Positions 24,221 through 31,492 of a stretch of 64,000 nt of DNA are shown here, in pieces; position 1 is the first letter of the stretch; every line of letters starts with the position of its first letter. Origin of the DNA: Candidatus Anaerobutyricum avicola. GTDB lineage: Bacteria > Bacillota > Clostridia > Lachnospirales > Lachnospiraceae. The notes below the pieces were generated by a model, which was not told the origin of the DNA, made no database searches, and worked only from the letters and a program-made list of their open reading frames with translations. The position numbers were made by a program, and so were the translations under genes. The stretch spans positions 124,001-188,000 of the forward strand of contig DXGQ01000010.1 of the NCBI GenBank assembly GCA_019113845.1, in the 5' to 3' direction.

Positions 24221-25534
24221 TTATATTTTATTTTTTTGAAAACGTCGGAACAAAATCATGCCGATCACCGCCACCAGCGCTTCCGTCACCGGAAATGCAC
24301 ACCAGACGCCGTGAATCTTTCCGAGGACAGACAGAAGAAACGCCATGGGGATGATCACGATAAATCCCCGCAGTAAGGAGATGACGTGCGCCGGAAGCGG
24401 CCGCTCTGTCGATGTAAAATAAATGGATATAATAATATTAAATCCGGCGAACGGACAGGCGATAAAGTACAGGCGAAGCCCGTCTTCGGCGATGGCCTGC
24501 AGCATCGCGTCCCCCTCGCTGTTAAAGATGGCGGTGAGAGGCGACGCGCCAAAAAATACGATCAGATAGATGACGATGGAAAATACGGCCATCGTTATCA
24601 TCGCACAGCGCAAAAATGCGCGGATAGCGCCGTAGTCTTTCCGTCCGAAACTCTGGCTCATGAGCGGCTGGATCCCCTGGGCGACGCCCGTGTAAATGGC
24701 GATGATGACCAGGGACAGGTTGGCGATGACGCCGTAAGCAGCCACGCCCACGTTTCCGCTTAAGTTCATGATGATGGAATTAAACACGATCATGACCACG
24801 CCGCTTGACACTTCCGTGACCAGGGACGGTACGCCGCTTGAGATGATCCAGACTGCCTGCCTTGCCTGCGGACGGCATTTTACCGGGTGGAACTGATTTT
24901 TCTTCCGGAGAAAATGCGGCGACAGGATGATCATACTGATGATCGGCGCCAGTCCTGTGGCAAATACCGCGCCAAAGATCCCCATGCCGCAGGGAAAGAT
25001 GAACACCCAGTCCAAGATCACATTGGAAAAACTTCCGCCAAGCATCGCCGCCATGGAAAGCTGCGGCGCGCCGTCGTTTCGCACGAAACAAAGCAGAACA
25101 TTATTGAGCAGGAAAGCAGGCGCGAAAAGCAGGATCACCCGCAGATACGTCCGGGACATGGTATATACATTTTCTCTTGCGCCGAAAAGATATACGATAT
25201 CTCCGGCAAAGAGAAGGCCGACGGTCACAAAGATCACGGCAAATATCGCCGCCAGATACAGGGCATGGGTGAAGGTGCGGTTTGCCGCCCCATGGTCTTT
25301 CTGGCTTTTCCGGATGGAATAGCGGGTGCCGCCGCCCATCCCGATCATCAGACCGCTCCCGTGGATAAAACTGTAAATGGGAATGGCGAGATTCAGAGCG
25401 GTCAGTCCGTCCGCTCCCAGTCCCTTTGACACAAAAAAGGTATCGGCAAGTATGTAGCAGGAAAGACCGATCATCCCCATCACGTTGAGCGAGACATATT
25501 TTGCAAAATCCTGCAATTGATTCTTCATTGTCAT
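24221..25534 (-). CDS. MATE-family efflux transporter
   Basis: 437 aa from ATG at 25532-25534, with GGAGG six bases upstream. Twelve hydrophobic segments arranged as two MatE repeats; YILADTFFVSKGLGADGL in TM1-2 and GAANRTFTHALYLA are family-typical. Family role: Na+ or H+ coupled export of drugs, dyes or metabolites. The gene is preceded by ~255 nt of structured leader with a terminator and mutually exclusive hairpins, so expression is probably induced by premature-termination control. Confidence 0.92.
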   Translation of the reverse strand: MTMKNQLQDFAKYVSLNVMGMIGLSCYILADTFFVSKGLGADGLTALNLAIPIYSFIHGSGLMIGMGGGTRYSIRKSQKDHGAANRTFTHALYLAAIFAVIFVTVGLLFAGDIVYLFGARENVYTMSRTYLRVILLFAPAFLLNNVLLCFVRNDGAPQLSMAAMLGGSFSNVILDWVFIFPCGMGIFGAVFATGLAPIISMIILSPHFLRKKNQFHPVKCRPQARQAVWIISSGVPSLVTEVSSGVVMIVFNSIIMNLSGNVGVAAYGVIANLSLVIIAIYTGVAQGIQPLMSQSFGRKDYGAIRAFLRCAMITMAVFSIVIYLIVFFGASPLTAIFNSEGDAMLQAIAEDGLRLYFIACPFAGFNIIISIYFTSTERPLPAHVISLLRGFIVIIPMAFLLSVLGKIHGVWCAFPVTEALVAVIGMILFRRFQKNKI

Positions 25535-25795
25535 ATCAAACCTCCCAAAGTATATCTCATAAAATGAAGAGCCGGAACACATTTTTCATGATGGAACAAA
25601 AAATCGTTCCGGCACAATCTCATCATGCGAAATTTTTTTCAAAAAAACAAAAAAAGAAAAGCATTGATCTTCGTATCTTCTATGGCCTACTGATACGAAA
25701 TCAATGCTTCTGCTCTTACCCGGCGGCAAGTACTCTATGCGGCACGAGAACTGGCGCTTAAAAATATAAAGTCCTCTGCTGTATATTCTTATAAT
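25535..25795 (-). promoter_or_regulatory. Structured 5' leader / candidate riboswitch or attenuator of the MATE gene
   Basis: The 319 bp between the MATE gene and the next gene holds no protein gene. Minus strand order: promoter (25796-25824); folded region 25709-25790 with small stems, including CTTGCC/GGTAAG; a strong terminator hairpin 25660-25708; then two mutually exclusive hairpins near the ribosome site. These are GCCGGAAC/GTTCCGGC (25571-25578 with 25606-25613) versus CATGAT/ATCATG (25587-25592 with 25622-25627) enclosing GGAAC/GTTCC. I do not recognise a named riboswitch class. Confidence 0.65.
25645..25708 (-). terminator. Intrinsic terminator inside the MATE leader
   Basis: Minus strand: an imperfect ~17-bp stem AGCATTGAT-TTCGTATC with GATACGA-AGATCAATGCT, followed by TTTTCTTTTTTTG. 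It is 110 nt upstream of the MATE ribosome site and ~80 nt after the promoter. Confidence 0.8.
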
Positions 25796-25824
25796 TTTTT
25801 ATCACACGCCGAAATACTTGTCAA
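25796..25824 (-). promoter_or_regulatory. Promoter of the MATE leader
   Basis: Minus strand TTGACA (25819-25824), 17 bp, TAAAAA (25796-25801). A second AT-rich -10-like TTATAA follows within 10 bp. Confidence 0.6.
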
Positions 25825-25853
25825 GACTTTTATGCCAGGATCATATCTTCTAT

Positions 25854-26531
25854 CTATGCCAGCACTACGTCGCCAACCCGCTTCATCATCTTGTTTGTCA
25901 CCTTGGTGACCTGCCCCACGAAGATCATGGCAGCCAGCGTACCTTCCCGGACGCCCTCGATACCGCCAAGGAAGATAAGAGACAAAACAACGGAAATGCA
26001 GACGAGGGTGATATCAAATCCTATCTTCATGTTGCCGAACTTCACCGGAGCGACCTTACAGATGGCAAGGACGATACCCTCTCCGGCTGTAGTGACCAGA
26101 TTCGCCATGACCTCCACGCTGATGCCGAAGGCGATCAGCAGGATACCGAGGATACAAAACAGCCACTCTTCCCCATAATTAGAGACGGTAAGATCCTTCA
26201 TCAGGTATTCCGCCACATCGATCATCGTGCCGAATACGATAGCAGCCGGAAACTGCAGTAACTGAAACCAGTCATACTGTCTGCGGAGAATGAGGATCTG
26301 AATCACCACAAACAGAAAGTTCATGATGATCGTCGTTGTGCCCACGGACAGTCCGGAGATCAACGACGTCACATACGGGACGGTGGATATGGGTGAGATA
26401 CCCAGATCTGCCTTGATGGAAAAAGCGACGCCAAATGCCATGATTGTCAGTCCCAGACACAAAAAAACAAACCGCAGAATCGGATGGTTGATCCTTTTTT
26501 TCTTTTCGTTATCAGAAATCCTATTACTCAT
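25854..26531 (-). CDS. YczE/YitT-like integral membrane protein
   Basis: 225 aa from ATG at 26529-26531 (GAGGA seven bases upstream), overlapping the MarR gene stop by 4 bp. About five or six hydrophobic segments; FSIKADLGISPISTVPYVTS near residue 35 is characteristic of the YczE/YyaS/YitT-related family. Function is not established; members are thought to be small transporters or exporters. Translational coupling to a MarR regulator suggests a stress- or compound-induced exporter. Confidence 0.8.
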   Translation of the reverse strand: MSNRISDNEKKKRINHPILRFVFLCLGLTIMAFGVAFSIKADLGISPISTVPYVTSLISGLSVGTTTIIMNFLFVVIQILILRRQYDWFQLLQFPAAIVFGTMIDVAEYLMKDLTVSNYGEEWLFCILGILLIAFGISVEVMANLVTTAGEGIVLAICKVAPVKFGNMKIGFDITLVCISVVLSLIFLGGIEGVREGTLAAMIFVGQVTKVTNKMMKRVGDVVLA

Positions 26532-26968
26532 AGTTCTGTCCTCTTTTCTTTTGAAGATTGCTCTATGCTCCCGCATAGCTTTAACAAAATATTTTTCAGA
26601 GTATCCACCTCTTCCGTGGAAAGGCCGGACACTGCTTTTTCTTCCTCTCTCCGGAACACGTCCATCATTTTTTCCGCCGCCTTCTGCCCTTTATCCGTCA
26701 AAGAAACATATAGAGAACGTCGGTTTCCCTCACGGTTCCTCCGAAGAACCAGACCAGCTTTTTCCATTCGCAATAAAATGCTTCCCACCGTTGCCTGCTC
26801 TATCTCACAATACGCCGCGATGGTTTTCTGATCGGCCTCCTGATATTTAAGCAGAAAATCGAGCACCTTCGGCTGACCGGAAGTAAGTCCCAGCTTGCCA
26901 GCTTCGGAAAGCACTTTTTTCGATAACATCGCATGGGATTTCATCAATAAATAATGAAGACTTTCCAT
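26528..26968 (-). CDS. MarR-family transcriptional regulator
   Basis: 146 aa. Winged helix: LTSGQPKVLDFLLKY, the recognition helix in IEQATVGSILLRMEKAGLV, and the wing RRNREGNRRSLYVSLTDKG. N- and C-terminal helices form the dimer interface. The gene starts a two-gene operon with the membrane protein and overlaps it. An AAGTATT-N11-AATACTT palindrome between its -35 and -10 elements is the likely autoregulatory operator. ATG at 26966-26968 has GGAGGAG upstream. Confidence 0.93.
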   Translation of the reverse strand: MESLHYLLMKSHAMLSKKVLSEAGKLGLTSGQPKVLDFLLKYQEADQKTIAAYCEIEQATVGSILLRMEKAGLVLRRNREGNRRSLYVSLTDKGQKAAEKMMDVFRREEEKAVSGLSTEEVDTLKNILLKLCGSIEQSSKEKRTEL

Positions 26969-26980
26969 TTCTCCTCCACA

Positions 26981-27013
26981 ATTATACTAAGTATTCTTAT
27001 TATATCAATACTT
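26981..27013 (-). promoter_or_regulatory. MarR promoter with embedded palindromic operator
   Basis: Minus strand TTGATA (27003-27008), 16 bp, TATAAT (26981-26986). AAGTATT (26989-26995) and AATACTT (27007-27013) are perfect inverted half-sites 11 bp apart spanning the promoter, a classical position for repression. Confidence 0.75.
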
Positions 27014-27099
27014 ATTATATGCTTTCACATTAAAATGTCAAGAAATTTTATTTTCTTTTTCTCATTTTATGTTAGAATGAAAATCGGAGAATTACCGGA

Positions 27100-27127
27100 T
27101 TGTCAATCATCTGTTTTTATATATTAT
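27100..27127 (+). promoter_or_regulatory. Promoter of the HD-domain gene
   Basis: TTGTCA (27100-27105), 16 bp, TATTAT (27122-27127), about 27 bp before the ATG. Confidence 0.6.
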
Positions 27128-27153
27128 CTGAATCGGCAAAGGAGTAACAAGAA

Positions 27154-27945
27154 ATGATATACATTAATCTGGATTATGCCAGACAGCAGTTTGAAGCCTA
27201 CCTCGACCACTACGACCGAAAAGACGATAAAGTCCGTCTGAAGATCATTCACACGTACGGTGTTGTTCACTGCAGCCGAAAGATTTGCGAGCGGATGGGA
27301 CTTGCACAGGAGGATACTGATCTGGCGCAGCTCATTGGCCTGCTCCATGATATCGGACGGTTTGAACAGTTGAAACGATTTAACAGTTTTGAGCCGGATA
27401 CAATGGATCATGCCGCCTTTGGTGTAAAGGTTTTGTTTGAGGAGGGCCGGATCCGTGATTTTATCAGAGAACCGGATCTGGATTCCATCATTCGCACTGC
27501 CATCGCAAAGCACAGCGATTTTCAATTGGAGGGGATCACCGACGAGCGGGAACTTCTCCACGCGAAGCTGATCCGGGATGCGGACAAGCTGGATAACTGC
27601 CGGGTCAAACTGCATGACTCCATCGAAACAATGCTCAGCGTGTCGGCGGAGGAAGTGGGAAAATCCACGATCACGCCGGATGTCATGGCACAGTTTCTGG
27701 ATCATCAGTCCATTTATTCGCCGACCCGGAAGACAAAGATGGATTACTGGCTTTCCTATCTCGCCTACTACTTTGATATCAATTTTACCGAGACACTGGA
27801 GATTATCCGGGAAAATCATTATGTGGAACAACAGATTGCGCGGATTCCCTATGCAGATAGTGAGACGGCCGCACAGATGCAGGATGTGAAAAAAATCCTG
27901 CAGGATTATTTTGCTTCCCGCATCGATGGGTCAGAGATCTGTTAA
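27154..27945 (+). CDS. HD-domain phosphohydrolase
   Basis: 263 aa. Metal-binding HD motifs: His in KIIHTYGVVHCS (~33), LLHDIGRFEQ (~68), a conserved His in HAAFGVKVL and in IAKHSDFQL, and IRDADKLDN (~145). Family role: metal-dependent phosphohydrolysis of nucleotides or signalling molecules; the substrate cannot be read from the sequence. AAAGGAG precedes the start. Single gene, convergent with the Nudix gene. Confidence 0.9.
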   Translation: MIYINLDYARQQFEAYLDHYDRKDDKVRLKIIHTYGVVHCSRKICERMGLAQEDTDLAQLIGLLHDIGRFEQLKRFNSFEPDTMDHAAFGVKVLFEEGRIRDFIREPDLDSIIRTAIAKHSDFQLEGITDERELLHAKLIRDADKLDNCRVKLHDSIETMLSVSAEEVGKSTITPDVMAQFLDHQSIYSPTRKTKMDYWLSYLAYYFDINFTETLEIIRENHYVEQQIARIPYADSETAAQMQDVKKILQDYFASRIDGSEIC

Positions 27946-27997
27946 GAAAAAAACTGCCCATGAAGAAGAAGGCGCCGCCTTCTCTTTCATGGACAGT
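27944..27997 (-). terminator. Terminator of the Nudix gene (possibly bidirectional)
   Basis: A long stem with ACTG-CCCATGAA-GAAGAAGGCG paired to its inverted copy (27953-27997), followed on the minus strand by seven T residues. It lies between the convergent HD and Nudix genes. Confidence 0.8.
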
Positions 27998-28013
27998 CCG
28001 TCGTGGCTTTTGC

Positions 28014-28466
28014 TTAAAAATACTTTCTGCTTCCCCAGAGATTCGCCTTCTTCAGATCCAGATACTGTTGATACGCTTCTTCCAGTATCTGTTTCTCATT
28101 GGGGAACCGCAGCAGATGATAGGCTTCATGGAATTTATAAAAACCGGAATCCACAAAATATTCTTCCTTCTGTGGTTTGGAATAATAGCTGTCTGCCATC
28201 ATCAGATACCAGTGGACATCCTTCACGACCACATCGTGTGCCGTGTTAAAAGTGTACTGGCTCTTTCCAACGTATTTGATGATAGACGCTCTCGCACCGG
28301 TCTCTTCTCTCACTTCCCGCAGTGCGGTCTCTTTATATTCCTCTCCCTCCTCTACTGTTCCTTTTGGAAGCACCCATCCTTCGTATCTGTTCTTATAATT
28401 CTTGTATAAAAGAAGGATCTTCCCTCGAAAAATTACCACACCACCACAACTTGTTGCCTCTATCAT
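28014..28466 (-). CDS. Nudix hydrolase
   Basis: 150 aa. The full Nudix box reads GTVEEGEEYKETALREVREE followed by TGA (residues ~36-58), matching GX5EX7REUXEEXGU. The preceding WVLPKG is the usual strand before the box. Family role: hydrolysis of nucleoside diphosphates linked to another moiety; length fits house-cleaning or ADP-ribose/Ap4A-type enzymes, but the substrate is undetermined. ATG at 28464-28466 with AGGAGG; own promoter and terminator. Confidence 0.93.
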   Translation of the reverse strand: MIEATSCGGVVIFRGKILLLYKNYKNRYEGWVLPKGTVEEGEEYKETALREVREETGARASIIKYVGKSQYTFNTAHDVVVKDVHWYLMMADSYYSKPQKEEYFVDSGFYKFHEAYHLLRFPNEKQILEEAYQQYLDLKKANLWGSRKYF

Positions 28467-28516
28467 GCTATTTTCCTCCTATGCAAACAATTCTGGTGTG
28501 TATTACACTTGTTATC

Positions 28517-28545
28517 AGTATAGCAAATACGTAAACTCTTTGCAA
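28517..28545 (-). promoter_or_regulatory. Sigma-A promoter of the Nudix gene
   Basis: Minus strand TTGCAA (28540-28545), 17 bp, TATACT (28517-28522). Confidence 0.85.
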
Positions 28546-28615
28546 GAAAGCAGCATGAATTTTGCAGATATTATTTTAAAACTCCTCAGGAACAGGACCG
28601 CACAGACGCCGCGTC

Positions 28616-30166
28616 TTATGAAGAATAGTACTCCCGCATCTCATTATTATAGTAGGAATCAAAAACCTCTTTCGCGATTGGCGCGGCATACTCGCTTCCG
28701 GCACCGCTGTTTTCCACGATGACACAGACCACCAGATCCGGGTCATCCACGTTGGAATATCCAAAAAACCAGGAATGGGAACGCTCTCCCTCATTTTCTG
28801 CCGTGCCGGTCTTTCCGGCCGCCGTATACAGGTCTGTCTCCAGTACCCGGCCGGTTCCGTCCGTGACCACGTGCTCCAGCATCTTCCGGAGTGTTTTCGC
28901 CTCTTTTTTCTCTGCCAGTCTCCGGTACTCCTGCGGCTTCTTTTCCTCGATGGTCACTCCGTCCGAGCTCTCAATCCGTTCAACAAGGTACGGCCGCATC
29001 AGCATCCCGTCGTTGGCAATGGCACACATGAGAAGCGCATTGTGAAACGGAGTCATCAGAGTATTTCCCTGCCCGATGACCGTCTGCGGCACCTCACTTT
29101 TTTTAGAATCCTCATCCAGATCAAAGCGGCTCTGCTTGACGGAAAGATCAAAAGGAATCTTCTGCCCGAACAGACAGGTCGCGTTCAGATCGGCGAAACG
29201 TTTCAGATTCAGCGTGCTGCCCAACGTCACAAAGGCAGTATTGCAGGACTTGGTAAACGCCTTGTCCAGATCTACTTCCCCGTGTTCTTCTCCTTCATAA
29301 CAGCTGATGCGCACACTGTCCACCACGGTCTCCCCGGTACAGTCGTAACTGAAATCTCCGTAGGAACCCGGATGTTCCTGTATATATTCCAGCGCCGTGA
29401 TCAGTTTATAGGTAGACCCCGGCGGATACAGTCCCTGCGTTGCCCGGTTTAACAGGCAGCTATTATCCTCATCGGAGTTGATCTCCTCCCAGATATCATC
29501 CAGTTCATTGGGATCAAAATCCGGCTTGGATACCATCGCGCGCACTTTTCCGGTCTTTGGCTCTATGGCTACCACTGCCCCCCGGTAATCGTCCAGAGCA
29601 TTGTAGGCAGCCTTTTGCAGACGGGTATCAAGCGTGGTCACAATGGTATCTCCCACACTTTTTTCTCCGGAGACGCCGTCTTTTAACTGCTCCACGATCT
29701 GCTCATGTGAGGTGAGCAGGTCATAATTACAGGCGGATTCCAGACCGGCCTTTCCATGGGTATCATAGCCAACCACATGGGCGAACATGTTTTCATACGG
29801 ATATTCTCTGTGCTCGTCCCCGTCCTCATCTACCGTACTCTCCGCAAGGACCTTGTCATTGGCGCTCCTGATGCTGCCCCGCAGGATATTTTCGGAGAGC
29901 GCCGACGTCCGTTTGTTGTAGGGACTGTTGATGACTTCCGGCGCGTCATAGATCGTAAACTTTACCAGATAGCCGACAAGACCGAGAAACAGGACGACAA
30001 CAAAGATACTGGTATGGAACATATAACGGTTCGTCCGAAGCTTCCGCCCATTTTTGGGCAGAAAGAGAGAGGCGATCTTCGTCCACAGAGTGGATGTCTC
30101 CTGCATGTTATTGGTTTGTCTGCCGGCTGATCGTTCCTTCCGGACTGATTTCTGATGTCTGCTCAT
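28616..30166 (-). CDS. Class B penicillin-binding protein (peptidoglycan transpeptidase)
   Basis: 516 aa. One N-terminal membrane anchor (residues ~48-70), a short dimerisation region, then the transpeptidase domain with Ser251-x-x-Lys in PPGSTYKLI, SCN at 307-309 and KTG at 452-454, all catalytic motifs intact. Family role: cross-linking of peptidoglycan. Encoded directly after a SEDS polymerase gene, giving the standard SEDS/bPBP pair. The start at 30166 overlaps the SEDS gene by 59 bp; ATG at 30106, one base after the SEDS stop, is an alternative but has no clear ribosome site. Confidence 0.9.
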   Translation of the reverse strand: MSRHQKSVRKERSAGRQTNNMQETSTLWTKIASLFLPKNGRKLRTNRYMFHTSIFVVVLFLGLVGYLVKFTIYDAPEVINSPYNKRTSALSENILRGSIRSANDKVLAESTVDEDGDEHREYPYENMFAHVVGYDTHGKAGLESACNYDLLTSHEQIVEQLKDGVSGEKSVGDTIVTTLDTRLQKAAYNALDDYRGAVVAIEPKTGKVRAMVSKPDFDPNELDDIWEEINSDEDNSCLLNRATQGLYPPGSTYKLITALEYIQEHPGSYGDFSYDCTGETVVDSVRISCYEGEEHGEVDLDKAFTKSCNTAFVTLGSTLNLKRFADLNATCLFGQKIPFDLSVKQSRFDLDEDSKKSEVPQTVIGQGNTLMTPFHNALLMCAIANDGMLMRPYLVERIESSDGVTIEEKKPQEYRRLAEKKEAKTLRKMLEHVVTDGTGRVLETDLYTAAGKTGTAENEGERSHSWFFGYSNVDDPDLVVCVIVENSGAGSEYAAPIAKEVFDSYYNNEMREYYSS

Positions 30167-31484
30167 CTTCTTCCACTTCCTCGTCTTCCTTGTAGGTGAT
30201 CATAAAGATTCCCTGCATGATCGCAAAGATAATCAGGGTACTGGCAACGGAGCTTCCTCCGGAGCTTATCAACGGCAATGTCACGCCGGTGGACGGTATA
30301 AACTTGGTGACGCCCCCGATACATAAAAATACCTGAAATATAAAACAGATAGAAAATCCATAGGCGACCAGTTTATAAAACCGTCCCTTCACGTCCATGG
30401 CAATCTGCAGAAAATGTACAAAAACGCCAAGATAAATCAAGATCAGGCAGATCGCGAAAAAGACGCCGAACTCTTCCGCGATGGCGGAGAAAATAAAGTC
30501 ACTCTCCACCACGGGAATATCGGACGGCCTGCCCTGGGTGAGTCCCATACCAAACCATCCGCCGGTCCCGATCGCAAAAAGAGACTGCGTGATCTGATAA
30601 CCTCTGCCCTCAATGATCGACCACGGGTCGCTCCAGGCATCAAATCGGGTGCGGACATGCGCAAACAGTATGTAGGCAAGCCTTCCCGCCAGAGTACCTG
30701 CCGCCACGCCTCCGAGGACATAAATGCTCCTTCCGGTGGAGGCGTAACACAGAAAGATAAAGACCACAAAATATAAAAGAGCGCCGCCCAGATCCCGCTC
30801 CAGAATGAGCACGAGCACATGACAGGCAGAAAAGAGCGCTGTCACAAACACACGCGGAAAACTCACCGGCTTTTCCAGCATAGCTGCCAGGAAAAAGATA
30901 AAGGCGATCTTCACAAACTCTGACGGCTGAAGCGCGACCGGTCCCAGAGAGATCCAGTTTGTGGAACCATTTTTTGTCGTACCGATGACAAAAACACTGG
31001 CTAACAACAACAGACCGATCAGACCGTAGATCCAGCGAAGACGTTTCAGCCAGTACGCCTTTTCCATGATAAATGGCACGGCGAGCACCACAAAGGAACA
31101 GACGGCAACGATGGCGAACTGCTTGAGCGCCTCCTCAAAATCCAGCCGCGTCAGCATGACAAAACCGATGATCAACAGAAAACACGTATGATTCATCAGT
31201 ATCCTGGAACAGTCCATATACAGATGCTCATATAAAAAGATCAGGAACTTGAAAAATACCGCCTGTGCCACATACAAAATAAGGATGCGCACGTCGAAAG
31301 TCTTTAAAAACAGCACACCGTAGCAGATAAAATGAAAGATAAACATAAAGCGTTCCTGCCGGTTCATCCGTTTTATCTGCTGTTCCTCCGTAGAAGGAAG
31401 AAAGACCGTAAAACAGGACAGGGCATAGATGGCGCACATGATCATGAAAATGTAATTGGACCCTGTTGATATGATATTTAACAT
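30108..31484 (-). CDS. FtsW/RodA/SpoVE-family (SEDS) peptidoglycan polymerase
   Basis: 458 aa with about 11-12 hydrophobic segments and an acidic C-terminal tail. Conserved SEDS parts are visible: NWISLGPVALQPSEFVKIAF, GRGYQITQSLFAIGTGGWFG, PVVESDFIFSAIAEEFG and TLPLISSGGSS. Family role: glycosyl transfer from lipid II with a cognate class B PBP, here the next gene. Two extra N-terminal hydrophobic segments before the canonical region are common in clostridial members. The division versus elongation role cannot be fixed from sequence. Confidence 0.92.
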   Translation of the reverse strand: MLNIISTGSNYIFMIMCAIYALSCFTVFLPSTEEQQIKRMNRQERFMFIFHFICYGVLFLKTFDVRILILYVAQAVFFKFLIFLYEHLYMDCSRILMNHTCFLLIIGFVMLTRLDFEEALKQFAIVAVCSFVVLAVPFIMEKAYWLKRLRWIYGLIGLLLLASVFVIGTTKNGSTNWISLGPVALQPSEFVKIAFIFFLAAMLEKPVSFPRVFVTALFSACHVLVLILERDLGGALLYFVVFIFLCYASTGRSIYVLGGVAAGTLAGRLAYILFAHVRTRFDAWSDPWSIIEGRGYQITQSLFAIGTGGWFGMGLTQGRPSDIPVVESDFIFSAIAEEFGVFFAICLILIYLGVFVHFLQIAMDVKGRFYKLVAYGFSICFIFQVFLCIGGVTKFIPSTGVTLPLISSGGSSVASTLIIFAIMQGIFMITYKEDEEVEEDEQTSEISPEGTISRQTNQ

Positions 31485-31492
31485 ATATTCAC

